Part shown: piece by piece, positions 22,912 through 34,996 of the stretch
Position numbering within the stretch: position 1 is the stretch's first letter
How the letters are laid out: every line of letters begins with the position of its first letter
Source: Epiperipatus broadwayi
Lineage: Eukaryota; Onychophora; Udeonychophora; Euonychophora; Peripatidae
Direction of reading: 5' to 3'
NCBI GenBank assembly: GCA_028023455.1
Contig: JAQFVV010000001.1
Coordinates: 27,396,426 to 27,460,425, forward strand
Length of the DNA: 64,000 nt
The notes under the pieces: generated by a model
What the model was told of the DNA's origin: nothing
What the model saw: the letters and a program-made list of their open reading frames with translations, nothing else
Databases searched by the model: none
Translations under genes and position numbers: made by a program

Positions 22912-25690
22912 GTTTACATAAGCTGTTAAAACAGTAGCAAATTCTCTATATAGTAATGCAATGCCCTCAGATCAAAGATTTCTCTCATGAAAACAACAAG
23001 CTAGAAACTAGTCCAAAGATATTGGATGAGCAGATAGGGATTTAATGCACAAATCTATAAAATAAAAGTAGAAGAAATTATGGAAGAGTTTGTTGGGGAT
23101 GAATATAGTAACTGGTGTAGTGAAGTAAAAAAATTGGCAAATAGGGTTTTAGGTGAGAATATTCAGAAGAATAAATTAGGAAAGTGAGAATTGGTAAAAG
23201 TGTAAAAGAGAGGAAAAAAGGATGCAGAGAATAAAGAAGTGCTATTAAAAACAAAAAAAGTGAAAAGGATGTTAATATTGAATGGAAAAACTATTTAAAT
23301 AAAAAGGAAGTTGCCTAAAATAGATAATTATATAAAGATAATGAAATTAAATAGTAAATAAAGTTGAAGAGATGGAAGAAAAAAATGTTGGCAATATATT
23401 GAAAGAAGGAATGTAGGGGAGAGAAAAATAGTATTACTAAATGGGGATAAGAAAGAGTGCAGCGAATGTAGGGGAGAGACAAATAGTATTACAAAATGGG
23501 GAGGAGAAAGAGTCTAGCTCTAGAGAAGACTTAGAGACAATCTTAAATAAGTATGTAATGGATATAGAAAAGATGTTAGATGTGAAGGACAGGGTGATAA
23601 CAAACATAAAGCACATGGTAATGGAAATATTAGTTTTACCGAAAATGAATCGAATGAGGTAGGGAAGAAATTGAAAAGTGGAAAGACAAGAGGTTTAGAT
23701 GGAGGGGCAGCAGAGATGGTGATGAATTTGGAAAATAGGGCAATATTAGATATATTATCATTTTTTTACTAAGATGGCACAGAAGATGGAATTTCCAGAT
23801 AGCTGGAATAATGAAAGAGTCAGACTATTATTTAAAGGAAAGAGTAAGGATCATAGAAAGATAAACAATTATAGAGCAGTAATGGTAATGCTGGTGTTAT
23901 ATAAAGTTTTTGTATATATGGTGGCTGGAAGATGGAAGAAAATAATAGTGGTAGAAATGCAAGGAGGTTTTAGAATGGATAGGAGATAGTTTATTTGTAA
24001 TTATACAACTTATAGATATGAGTAGAAATACAGATAAGCAGTTATATATGGTCTTTATAGATATAGAGAAAGCATATGATAAAAATAAATAGACATTGAT
24101 TATGGGTAAGTTTAGTAAATTTGGGAATGAATGGAGCATTAGTGGATCTTATTAAGAGATTATATGAAAATAATTATTATACTTCTCAATTATGAAATAT
24201 AGAATCATTTAGAGTTAAAAATAGGGTGGGACTAAGACAAGGATACTCTATACCACCAATTTTATTTTTGTTATAAATTGAGAGAAATGGAAAGGACAAT
24301 ATAAAGAGTAGGAGAGGGGTAGAGATACCATTCATTCATAGATGGCACGGAAATGTATACGTTATCAGGTCTTTTATTTGCTGATGCTATTTCCTTGTGT
24401 GCAGAAAGTAGGAAAGACATGGAAGTTGTGCTGAAGACTTGCACATGGGTGGGTAAAGAGATGGGGATCAAATTTAGCGAAGAATAATCAAAAGTAATGA
24501 TGATAAATGCTTTGGAAAGAGAAGAGAAAGAATTTTTCTTGGGGGATGTAAAATGTGGTGAATGGGTATAACTGTTTGGGAATCATCTTAAGTAATCAGA
24601 ATTGCTTGGATGAATGGGAGAAAAAATTGATAAATAAAGCAAAGAAAAGAAAGGGACTGATAAAAAAATTAACAATGTTTTCTTATAATAAATATGATGT
24701 AGCAAGAATTGTATGGAGGGGAGTGACAGTAACAGGATTATGGTAATGATGCATTATGTGTTAGTAAAGGAGTATTAGATTTTTAGTAAAAGTGGAAAGA
24801 GAAGTAGGAAGGCCTTCATTAGATGCAGATGTGTGCATGGCAAAGGAGACAATTCAAGAAGAACTGGGTTGGTCAAGTTTTTATATGGGAGACAACAAAG
24901 CAAAATAAAAATATTCTGTAGATTGCAATTTATGGATAGTAAGAATATAGCCAAAATAGTATTTAATTGGTTTATGAGTAAAGGACAGGCAACAAGATGG
25001 GTGAGAAAGGTAGTATGGTATGCATAATATTTGGATAAAGACTTTATGTTAGTATACTTGTACAAAAGGTGGAATGATTGTGTTAGGAGGATTGTTGGTG
25101 TTATAGTGGCAAAGAATGGGATAGAAGAATAGATGCATTAGTAAAAAATAGGGTGCTGGAGAGATGAAGAACTATTATGGAGAGTAAAAAAGAGTAAATA
25201 TATATAGAAGTAAACAGAATATTGGGTGAGTTAATATATGATAATAGCAAGGAAAGTGGTCTACTGTTTAAGGCTCAAACAGGATCATTAACAACATGGG
25301 AATATACACATAAATGGAGAAATGTAGCTGATTTAGTCTACAAATCATGCAAGGAAGGCATGGAAAATATTAGGCATCTACTAACTGAATGTAAATGCTT
25401 ACAAGCAGAAAGGGTACAGATAATGAAATTGTGGAAGAATAAATATAAACTAAGTGCAGAGAGTTCTTGGTCTATATATTGGGTTTGGAAAAAGAGAAAG
25501 GGGAATCTAGATATAAAGGCATAGGAGTGGACAAAGATGATGATATGGAAATGGAATAGAGCAGGATAAAGAAGAATATTGGGGAAAACTGGCTAACATG
25601 TTTTTCTGGGCATAGTGGCTGAGAAATTCTTCAATAAAGTAATAGCCATATCACATTACATAACAAAAGGTTTATATCCCTGGTATATCA
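22912..25690 (+). mobile_element. Decayed non-LTR (LINE-type) retrotransposon inserted in mariner
   Basis: About 2.8 kb between the two halves of the mariner. It starts with a segment shared with other repeats here (22985..23050 resembles 62360..62430: CTAGAAACTAGTC...GATAGGGATTT). It then carries a degraded reverse-transcriptase reading frame, and ends with a tail (CTGGGCATAGTGGCTGAGAA, about 25597) that recurs at 21745. G and A bias on the + strand sets it apart from the surroundings. The exact junctions are approximate. Confidence 0.7.
23041..25524 (+). pseudogene. LINE reverse transcriptase pseudogene
   Basis: Remnant of a non-LTR reverse transcriptase on the + strand, broken into at least eight frames. 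In order: PDSWNNERVRLLFKGKSKD then NNYRAVMVM (fingers, about 23790-23890), EMQGGFRMDRR (about 23958), a FIDIEKAYDK-like palm motif (about 24055, with a frameshift), the GLRQG-like turn (about 24230), and LLFADAISLCAESRKDM at 24371..24421. The last is the FADD catalytic box, in which the second Asp codon has become Ala. The C-terminus (25345..25400) has a Cys/His cluster (CKEGMENIRHLLTECKC) typical of many LINE C-termini. The 5' part (23080-23160) encodes a charged stretch. The catalytic change and the stops mean it is inactive. The clade was not determined. Confidence 0.8.
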
Positions 25691-25756
25691 GTTTTTTTAC
25701 AGCTGTGTTGATGATAGTTTGTGGAGTGTTTTGCTGAGTGACATTCATGTTTTTGT

Positions 25757-26380
25757 GTGCCATCTTGAGAATGTTAAAGCTTGAATTTGAGCAATGAACC
25801 AACATTAAATTCTTATTAAACTTGATAAGAATGGAAATGAAATCAGGGAAATGTTAGTCCAAGTTTATGGAGATAATGTCTTGATGAGAATAGCATAGTA
25901 CAAATGCATTAATGATTTTTTTTGAAAAAGAGAACACATTGCTAATGAAGAGAAATGGGGTTGGCCAATAATGGGCAAAACTGATGAAACATTTGAAACA
26001 TTCATTGAATTGTGCATAAAAATCAACAACTAACCATTTGAAGCGTAGCAGAGCAAGTAGAAAAGGAAAATCTTAACTGAAAATCTCAGCTTGAATTTAG
26101 ATGTTCGCAAAAACGGTTTCTGAAGGAGCTCACCAATGAACTATCTGTGAGTTTTTAGTCAGTAAACTAATGACTATTGGAATACCTGCTAATTACCTAT
26201 TCTGGTCACCAGTGATTTTTTTTAAACCTGAAGTTAAAGGAAATATTGAAAGGAAGACATTTTGATGACATTCAGGGCTCAAAGATAGTACAAACAACAG
26301 CTCTGATGGCCATTCTACCAACAGTTTCAAAATTACTTTTGAATAGTTGATTAGGTGCTGTCATCAATGCATTGCTTTCC
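25757..26380 (+). pseudogene. Mariner transposase pseudogene
   Basis: Remnant of a mariner DDD-type transposase, the enzyme that cuts and pastes the element at TA sites. Recognisable pieces in shifting frames: an N-terminal helix-turn-helix region (TNIKFL, then REMLVQVYGDN near 25840), the linker around KTDET near 25980, and a C-terminal piece (KLKEILKGRHFDD-like) near 26230, followed by a remnant of the final helices. Several stops and frameshifts interrupt it. The catalytic domain between the DNA-binding part and the C-terminal piece is mostly deleted, because the distance is about 150 bases where the family needs about 500. It is non-functional. Confidence 0.8.
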
Positions 26381-26470
26381 AAGGAGAGTACTTTGAATCT
26401 AACCATAGTAATATTCATTAGTGAGGCATGTAGCACTTTTTGTTTATGAACTTAGTTGATAGACTTTCTA

Positions 26471-27210
26471 TGAAACATTAAATAAAAAAAAACTTGCCTT
26501 TTAACTTCCTTTTCAAGTAGTCATGATGTTCTTTTACTCTAACATAATTAACAGATCGAAGTCTAATTTTTTTTTTGGAACATTCAAACCCAATTTAAAA
26601 GAGTATAATAGTTTTTAAGAGGGAGATTCCAGAGAAGCAGCTAACTATATTGAAAATAGATGCAAAATGAGATCCTCATGTGACCAGAGGAATACTGACA
26701 ACACCATATGAGGATAGTTGAAACAAATAGAGAATGTTTACTATATTTACATATTTAAAAATAAAATTTAAAGAAAAAAACAATTAATAAGTATGTATAA
26801 ATCAATAATTGTAATTGCTCTGCAAGGCAAGTTTATGTTTTATTTTATTCATTCCTATTTTTTTTAACCTTAAAAATATTTTTACTTACTAAGGGAGATA
26901 ACTGAAAGAATTTTTCTTTTTCTTGATTTTATAAAAATAAATGTTTAGAATAAATAGAGATATATTTTAAAATTAATCATCATTTACCTCATATCAATAT
27001 TTTCAGCAATATGTCAATTCTTTAAAAACAAGACTTACTATGAGGAGGAGATAAGTTTATTGTTGAATTATATTTAATTAAGCAAAATCACTATTCTGAT
27101 AATGTTTGGTAATTAAAAATGTCAGATTATTGCCATTGAATCTGTTAGTATATATATAGAATAGATAATCACATAACATTAGAATACTAGTCCAAACAAA
27201 ATTTGCTAAA
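26471..27210. other. Non-coding, unassigned
   Basis: Nothing recognised beyond AT-rich sequence. 26560-26720 is more complex (GAGGGAGATTCCAGAGAAGC) but was not assigned. Confidence 0.5.
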
Positions 27211-27316
27211 ATTCTTCCACAACCATGGTTTTATTTATTAAAAAATATATATTTTCAAGTGAAATTCAACAAGATACATGCAACATAAATATACAAAACA
27301 AAATAACCATCCCATC

Positions 27317-27726
27317 ATATATGTTGCATATATCTTGTTTTATTTGTTAATAGATGAAACCATGGTTGTGGAAGAATTTTAATACATTTTTTTTTGAGTG
27401 GTACTGCAATGTTATATGATTTTCTATTTTATTTATAATTATTAGTATAGTGGAGGCCGCCCTTTGATTGAAATAGCAAATATAATAAATTCCCTAATTA
27501 AATTTTAATTTAGGGGAATTGATATATGTTGCATATATCTTGTTTTATTTCTTAATAGATGAAACCATGGTTGTGGAAGAATTTTAATACATTTTTTTTT
27601 GAGTGGTGCTGCAATGTTATATGATTTTCTATTTTATTTATAATTATTAGTATAGTGGAGGCCACCCTTTGATTGAAATAGCAAATATAATAAATTCCCT
27701 AATTAAATTTTAATCTAGGGGAATTG
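27317..27726. repeat. Tandem duplication, 2 x 205 bp, with partial inverted copy
   Basis: Copy 1 at 27317..27521 and copy 2 at 27522..27726 are almost identical (a handful of substitutions), both running from ATATATGTTGCATATATCTT to TAGGGGAATTG. The first 60 bp (GAAACCATGGTTGTGGAAGA) also occur inverted at about 27205..27285 (TCTTCCACAACCATGGTTTT), so this is a hairpin whose right arm was duplicated in tandem. Confidence 0.9.
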
Positions 27727-28880
27727 CAAACATTTAATGGGTGATGTGTACATGATGGACAGACTATACAAAATTTAATTTTAATTGTTAATTTATATAG
27801 TCACAGATAATGATCAGACTGAATTGTGTTTCCTACTACCATCCAAATTAATACTATTATTAAATGATAAAATAAATAATCTACTCAGAATTTGGATGAG
27901 AAATAAACAATCAATAAAATTATTAAAAATAACAATAATTTAATTAACAGTAGAGTGACAATAATATAAAAAAAATTGTATTTACATATTTATATTTAAG
28001 ATTATATGAAGAGCAAGTGTGCTAGGAAAAATCTTTGTGGATTTGTAATAATTCATCGAGAAAAAAGTTATAGTAAGTTCATTCTGAATTACCTTGATGT
28101 TTCTGTGAGCTCACACTTTATTCACTGGTGAATAATGTAGATATATGGCCATCAGAGTCACTATTTTAAACGTCTGCAAGCAATATTAACATTTTAATTC
28201 CTCATAGTTAGTTTCATTATTAGATTAATCTCATACAAGTTTTATCTGATATTTAGAACATTGAAATTAAATAGATTTACCAATTAATTGATAGAAGAGT
28301 ATCATAATTCATTAGAGGATACATTTTCTTATTGCAAGTATCACTTCCCACCTTCAGACAGTAATTGATAGACTTGTTTACAGGTTCATAGTCAGTTATA
28401 CCACTAGTCAGATCAGGCGAGGCATTCTAAAGTTTTACACTAGAGACTGCAATAACAACTTAACAATTATTACAATTTTTATTGACTTTCCTCCTGTAAG
28501 ACATATCAAAGAAAAGTGATGACAAAAAGAGCAAAAATTCTCTCCTTTTGTAAAGCAGATGATGGAAGAGAACATCAGTTGGTTTCCATAGCAATATTCT
28601 TTTAAAAGTTAGCTTTATTTGAAAATACAGAATTGTAATAAAATTTTAATTCTTACAATTATTATTATTAAATAAATTATTATATAATTTATTGACACAT
28701 ATAACTTTTATCCATTTTAGAATATAAAATAAAAGGAAATGATGCACATAAAAGCCATGAATGTAAACTCAGTCATGGAGGTTACAATGTCTATAATCCA
28801 ACTTTACATATTGCTAAACTGGAAATAATACACTATTCAAACAAAGCTTAAACAAAGAAGCCATTCAATCATTGGTAATA
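27727..28880. other. Non-coding, unassigned
   Basis: AT-rich to moderately complex sequence without recognised genes. 28010-28590 has near-normal complexity but short frames only. Confidence 0.45.
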
Positions 28881-28899
28881 TATACTTTCCATCTTTGTC

Positions 28900-30020
28900 A
28901 TACACTAAAATAATCAGTTAGGCAATTTGTTTCATGGTTTAGAGAATATTGCTTATTAATTAACTGGATACAATCCACAGCTATTATTCTAATTTAATGT
29001 ACAAAGTCCTAATGCAAGACTGATTAGTTACTAAAATGTGAAGTAATAATAGCATAGTTGTACAATATTCAACATTTAAATATTATAGTGAAATAGGCAA
29101 AGAGAATTAAAATCAGTACAAATTTTATTGCATTAAACTTTAATTGATATTAGTTAATTCACTATCTTATAATCAAATGGCCCCATTGCTAAAATGCAAA
29201 TATTACACAAATTAACTACTCAAACTAAATTTAGATAAACCAGCTAGTAATATATACTTCTCTTTAATATCTTGCTACAATAGCCAACCAATCAGCTCCT
29301 TCAGATCACTTGTTTCATGACTTACAATATAGATCTTCAGCAGGTTATAAATCCATTAATTAATATTCCAATATAATGTATAAAGTGTTTTGCATATAAA
29401 TACTTTCTCATGAATCACATTTCAAAGAGTGAAGTAATCATGACATATGTGTTGAATATTATAAGATCACATTTTTCTTATTATATGCATTAAAATCTTG
29501 TCATGCTTGGGTTTGATAATTATATGCAATAGGTACATTGGAGTACTAGTTTTGGCCGTGAAGGCAGTGGATGAGTAATATTATAAGTCATGAAACAATT
29601 GTGGAATAATTACTTAGCTGGTTACATTAGCATTGTTTCAAAAATGTTGTTTATTATCAGCAATTTATTTGATTGGTTCTTTAAACATGTTAGTTGTTAA
29701 TATAAATATTATTCCCCAGTTAGTATGCATATTTGAATTGTAATGTAATGGATTAATGTTTAAAGTGTTAGAATTTCAAGTTAATTTCAAATTTGCCTTA
29801 GGCTCTTTTATCATAATATTTGAATGTTAAATATTATAAGATTATGCCATGATTATTTCATGTATTAAAGTGTGATTGGCTTTGAGTTTGATCTTTGTAT
29901 GCAGAGGAATCTGTACATTGCATTGAAATACTAATTGTAGATTTGTAATCTGTTAACGAGTAATATTGTAAGCTGTGAAAAGCCATGAAGGAGTTAATTG
30001 GCTAATTATTTGAGTATGAT
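28900..30020. repeat. Palindromic array of a 383-bp unit
   Basis: A unit carrying TTGTTTCATG and, downstream, GTGAAGTAAT occurs at about 28927 and again at 29310 (period about 383). The same unit occurs inverted at about 29598 (GTCATGAAACAA) and near 29982 (CTGTGAAAAGCCATG), again about 384 apart. Both inverted pairs share one centre near 29454. The layout is therefore two diverged tandem units facing two diverged tandem units. Copies are clearly diverged, so it is old. Confidence 0.6.
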
Positions 30021-31402
30021 ATCAAGATGGTAATGATATTATCCCAGATTTGATTTAGGTGTTTATAAAAATTATATTTTAATACAAATAATTTGGAAAT
30101 ATGCTGATTAACATCCATCGATATAGCATCATAATTTTTTCTTCTTTTTTGAACATAGCTTAATTTATAATGGCAACACTTTGCGTTCTTAAACTAGCAT
30201 AATCACAACAAGGTTCAACTTAGTATTCTTGATGGAGATTCATTGGGTATTTGATCTCATGATTAGATAGGAAGAGAATTATAAAATTGTTAATGAGATA
30301 ACAATTAATAAATAACCGGATTCCTAAATTGTATTCCAAGAAATTGTAATATGCATATATAAAAACATTCCTGTAAAGCGGTGGAGAAGAAAAGTCCTAA
30401 ATTAGAGAAATTGTAGTAAATTTACAAAGACCTTCATCCTAAAGTGGAATGACAATTATTCAAAACGATGATGATTGCAGAGAAAGAAAGATCAGATTTT
30501 AAATTTAAATTTATTGCACTCACTAAATACTCTCGTGATAATATTTTAAAGAAATGAAATATTTATATATATTGTAAAAGAAAAATAAACAGATTTGATA
30601 TGAAATAGATATTTGAAAAAGGGAGAGGGAATGGAAAAATATTTTGATATAAGTAAGAAAAAAAAGGTAAAAGGTAAGAAGTTTAATTAGATCAAAAAAA
30701 AAAAAAAAATTAAAATATTTAATCATTTTAAACTTCAAAAGAAAGATTTAATTATTCAAAAAGTAATAACCAGAAATTAAAAAAAAAGGATTAATTTTAT
30801 TTCTACGAACATTTTTAGTTATTAAAAATTATTAATTAAAAATAAAAATTTTTGAGTCTAGAAGAGATTAAAGAAAAAATTTTGATAAATGATTTTGATA
30901 ATGGTGTTCTTTTTTCCCCTCCTATCAAAATCATATTTTGTAATAACTATTCTTAGGTTATTATTTATAAGTGAAAGAAATTTTATGATTTATGGTGATT
31001 TAAAGAGATTATTTTTGCAAATGATATTATTTTGTGATCAGAAATAGTAAATGGCAAGATTTTTAATATAATTAGATTTTTTGAAAAATGCTTTTATATT
31101 ATTATAATAATAAAAGAAGGATTGTGGATATTTACTTTACATAGCAAATATAATTATTTTCTATAATACTTATTAGTCGCTACAGCATTGCTAATTTAAA
31201 TAACAAAGATTTATGTCTTAAGGTTCTTGCACAGACTTCTTGCTTTGTTCAAAATTATTTTTTCCTCTACATTAAATTTATTGAATTTTCATTTATATTT
31301 ATTTTTTAAAATGATGTGTGTGCTTGTAGGGATATAGATTTATTTTTTATAGTTTGTAGTGGGAGTTGTATAATGTTGACTAGACCACCAGTATATCTGT
31401 TG
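30021..31402. other. Non-coding, unassigned
   Basis: AT-rich sequence with several purine-rich tracts (for example 30590-30690 on +). No gene or repeat family was recognised. Confidence 0.45.
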
Positions 31403-32314
31403 TGTTTAATCTGGATTACTCATATACACACAAACAAGTATACATACGTTTTAATAATATATTTAATATATAGATGCAAACATACACCCGATTTCTAATA
31501 TATTTACAAAATTTACAGATTCAAGTAATGATGACTACTGTCTAGCGGAGTACAATTACTAGTTCTGCATGTATATTTACACTATTTTAGTAACGATGAC
31601 TATATTTCGCCTGGCCTGCTACTGTCTAGCGGGGTTCAGCTACTAGTTCTACATGTGAACTGTTGAAGAAAGGTCTGTACATGCCTGTATAGATTTCTCA
31701 CTTCTAGCTGTACTTGACAGCCTGCCTCATGATTGGTTATGGAGATTCTTCTGGCTGTTTTTATAGCCTGTTTTGAATCTGCTTGGGTTCTGGTAGCTTC
31801 CAATCCCGAATGTGGACTTGCTTTGCTGCATTAACTGTTATCTTAAATAGTAATAGTCTGGAGAATGGTCACTGCTGCTGAGGTTAGCTGGAGTTTCCTA
31901 TGACCTTATAGGGGAATTAGGTTACTGTTATTCAGGTTTAACAGTCATTATTGATAGCGTAATAGAGCTATTAGCACCACTCATTATTTTTTATTAACAA
32001 GCTTATAAAATTGTATCATGGTGTATGATTTTTATTCACTATTAAGTCATTCTCTGGAGAATGCATAGTCTTTCAGGTTTGACAAATGTTCTTTCCTTAT
32101 CTTCAAAAAGGCTGACTATTTATTTCCAGATCCCTAATTTTAACATAAACATTTGGATTCAGTGAGCATCATTGCCTATTGGCCTGTTCTTGCCATTAGC
32201 TGTGCTTAATCTTTTTATATAATATTAGTTAGCAGCAATGAATGCTCAATTCGATCACAAACAAGAAAGAAATTTGGATTAGTCCATTATTTGAAGGCAA
32301 GGTGAGATATGACA
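31403..32314 (-). repeat. LTR (downstream copy for the minus-strand element)
   Basis: 912 bp, about 200 bp longer than its partner. One cause is an internal duplication of about 79 bp: CTACTGTCTAGCGGAGT... at about 31531 and CTACTGTCTAGCGGGGT... at about 31619. Another is extra sequence near 31950-32040. Confidence 0.82.
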
Positions 32315-32599
32315 TTTCCTACCTCTGATTAAAATTTAGCCCCGGAGAACTTAGTCATGAAGACGTGATGTAAGACAATTTCTTTGTTGTTTCTTCTGGC
32401 TTGATGATGTTCTCGGTATGTTCACTGTTGTCATTGTTTGGAGTTCTTGGAACTGGAGGTTCATTACAACTGGCTGATAATGTATGATTTAAATAATTCG
32501 GTTTCTATGGTGATGATGTTACTGTTTGAAACCCTTTAAATTCAATCACTACTGCTGGAATTCATTTGGAGGTTCTATTATACATTCACCATAGAATAT

Positions 32600-34270
32600 A
32601 GGTTGTCATTTTCTCTTTTTCCATTAATAGAACTAGGCCTGAGAATTGATAGGTTGGTTTTCAGATCTCTATTGAATAATAGTTTTGCTGGTGTTTTTCC
32701 AGTGACTGTGCTCGCTTGGAGGCTGTGCTAAAAGCATCCTGGAAGTACAGGTGTTCCAATTTCCTGTATCCATCTTTGTTAGCATTTTTTTTTTGTCTTT
32801 TGAACTATTATCTCAGCCTGATAACTGCTTTCAGGGTGAAATAGTGGGCTGAATACTACTAATTCAATGCTATTACTAGCACAAAATTTTTTTTGAATGC
32901 TATAGATGTAAATGTTGTGCCATTGTCTGAAACTATAGTTTTAGATAGGCCATGTTTAGTAGAAAATAGCCTCCTAAAAGTTTCAATAGGTGCTATGGAA
33001 TGGAGTGATTATCTTCCACTATTTCCAGCACTTAGAGTAAGAAACTACTATTAATAATAGTTTGCTCCACCAATGATCTGTCTGGTTCACATAAATTCTG
33101 GTTCAGGAACCTTCAGGTTTAGGCCACTGAACTGTTTTGTTCTTTGCCTGCATGTTTTGATTCATCTTGCAATGCCGGCAGTGTTAGATCTTAGACTCAA
33201 TGTCAGAGTCCAAAGTAGGCCACCATCTTGCTAGCATTTTCATTCTGATGATCCCTGGATGACCATTATGTAACAGGTGGAGCATTTTGGATCATTCGGC
33301 TTGGAGGAATCACTACTCTTGATCCCCAGATAATGTAGCCATTTTCAATTAAGAGTTCTAATCTTCGAGTCCAGTAGGCTAGATGCAACTTATTAGGTTT
33401 TTTTGTTTGACCAACTCTATTATTTTTTGTAGCCTTTAAAATATAGGATCATTAGTGGTCCATTCAGTGACTGACTGTCAAGTGATTTATTTAATTCTAT
33501 CATCATAATTGTTTGGCTTTTTGTCTTTCCATTTTGTACCTATGCAGGCAATCAACTTAAGGCATCTACATGGGGAATATGGTTGCCCTTAATGTATTCC
33601 ATTGTAAAATTATAACCTGATAAAACATTGAACTAGCTTAGTATACTTAGTGAGGTATGCTGAGGGATTCCTTTATCAGAAGTACAGATACCCAACAGGG
33701 GTTTGTGATCAGTTTGTATTCAGAATAATCTACCATAAAGACAGTCTTGACATTTTTTGATGCCATTAATTAAGGCTATGGCCTTTCTTTTAATCTGTAC
33801 ATAGTTTTTCTCAGCTTTTGTGAGACACTGCATTTTTGTCCAGTAGCCATTTCAGTTTTATGATATAAAAACTGTCATAATAATTTATGAAACCCAAAAA
33901 ATACTGTAATTGTTTATTATTTCCCAGCATTTTTGCTTCTTTAATTGCCATGATTTTTATTGATTAGAATGAATGCCACCTGCATCTATCCTAAATCACA
34001 GAAATTCAAGTTCTTTAGCTTCAAATATGCATTTGTCCAAATTTATTTTGTCTTAAACTTTGAACTTGTGTAGGAGTTTCTTAGTGGAACTCCAGAGTTT
34101 TTCTGGAGTTTGTGCCACTAATAAAAAAATCAACAAAATAGGAGAGTAGTGCATCCAGTATTCTAACAGCCAATTGATTTATGACTCTTTGAAATATTGC
34201 TGGAGTGATCGATATACCAAAAGGCAAACAGTTCATTTTAAATAAGCTGTAGGGAGAAAATTTTTTTATC
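32600..34270 (-). pseudogene. Ty3-type pol pseudogene (RT, RNase H, integrase)
   Basis: Remnant polyprotein that copied the element's RNA to DNA and integrated it. In minus-strand order: RT palm NCLPFGISITPAIFQRVINQ (about 34232..34173), the catalytic YVDD box decayed to YFVDFFISGT (about 34110), the RT connection LQYFLGFINYY (about 33915), the RNase H segment QTPVGYL (from a typical TDHKPLLG, about 33690), YNGIH...GQPYSPCRCL (from YNMEYIKGNHIPHVDALS, about 33600), and the integrase HHCC finger with HNGHPGIIRMKMLARWW (about 33285..33220) and CRHC (about 33180). Integrase core traces (HPES...QAE) follow near 32830. Many stops and frameshifts make it non-functional. Confidence 0.85.
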
Positions 34271-34292
34271 CTGACAACTGCACTAAATCTTA

Positions 34293-34996
34293 TGTTTACT
34301 CTAGATTACTGATATAACACCAATGGGTATACATATGTTTTAATAACACTCGATTGATTATTTATTTACAGATTTAAGTAATAATGGCTATACACCTCTG
34401 CTATTGTCTAGCAGGGTACACTACTAATTCTAATGGGAACTGTTGAAGAAGAGACCCTGTGTGCCCATATACATAGGTCTACCCATTTCCAGCTGGACTT
34501 GACAACCTCGCTCTTGAGAGGTATTGCAACTCTTCCGACTGTCTTTACAGCTTGCCTTGAGTCGGCTTTGGTTCTGGCAGCTTCCAGTTCTGAATGTGGA
34601 CTTGCCTTGTTGCATTAGCCATTAGCTTAAATAGCTATAGTTTGGAGAAGGATCATTGCTGTTGAGGTTAGTAGGAGTTTCCTTTGACCATATAGGAGAA
34701 GTAGGCTACTGTTATTCATGTTTAACAGTTGTTTTCTGGAGAACATATATTGTCTTTTAGGTTTGATAGTCATTCTCCTTACTTTCTCAAAGGCTGACTA
34801 TTTATTGCCAGATCCCCACTCTTAATGGAATCATTCAGATTCAATGAGCATCATTACCTATTAGCCTGTTCTTGCCACTGGCTATGCACTATCTTTATAT
34901 ATATGGATTGGTTAGCAACAATGAATGCTCAATCTGATCACGATAAGAAAGGAATCTGAATTAGTCTGTTATTTGAAGAGAAGGTAAGATATGACA
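34293..34996 (-). repeat. LTR (upstream copy for the minus-strand element)
   Basis: 704 bp. It shares with 31403..32314 the ends TGTTTA...GATTACT and AGATATGACA, and the body motifs GTCTAGC, GGACTTGCCTTG and GAATGCTCAATC. Divergence of the two LTRs is substantial by eye, with indels, indicating an old insertion. Short open frames on both strands inside it are incidental. Confidence 0.82.

Larger units (their letters stand above)
22821..26470 (+). mobile_element. Dead mariner transposon, split by a LINE
   Basis: The left end (AAGTCTGACAATTAAGTTTG at 22821) and the right end (inverted, TTATGAACTTAGTTGATAGA, about 26443..26468) are mariner-type terminal repeats. The left untranslated part (TTGCCACTATGCACTTATGT) runs to about 22912, is broken by about 2.8 kb of LINE sequence, and resumes near 25690 (ACAGCTGTGTTGATGATAGT), followed by transposase remnants. 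The ends and transposase place it in the mariner family; the subfamily was not determined. It is immobile: the frame is broken and the catalytic core is largely missing. Confidence 0.8.
31403..34996 (-). mobile_element. Ty3-type LTR retrotransposon, internally deleted
   Basis: Two related long terminal repeats (31403..32314 and 34293..34996) flank about 2 kb of pol remnants on the minus strand in the order reverse transcriptase, RNase H, integrase. That order defines the Ty3/gypsy type. gag, protease and the N-terminal half of the reverse transcriptase are missing. The deletion ends right at the upstream LTR, so the primer-binding site is gone too. On the minus strand the LTR begins TGTCATATCT and ends in ACA. 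A purine stretch (GAGGTAGGAA) just before the downstream LTR fits a polypurine tract. No clear target-site duplication was seen. Confidence 0.88.

Noticed and set aside
24775-25065. 96-codon minus-strand frame
   Set aside because: It is antisense to the LINE reverse-transcriptase remnant, and the + strand carries the recognisable motifs.
34430-34618. Overlapping 61-codon frames on both strands
   Set aside because: They lie entirely within the Ty3-type LTR and reflect its GC-richer composition.
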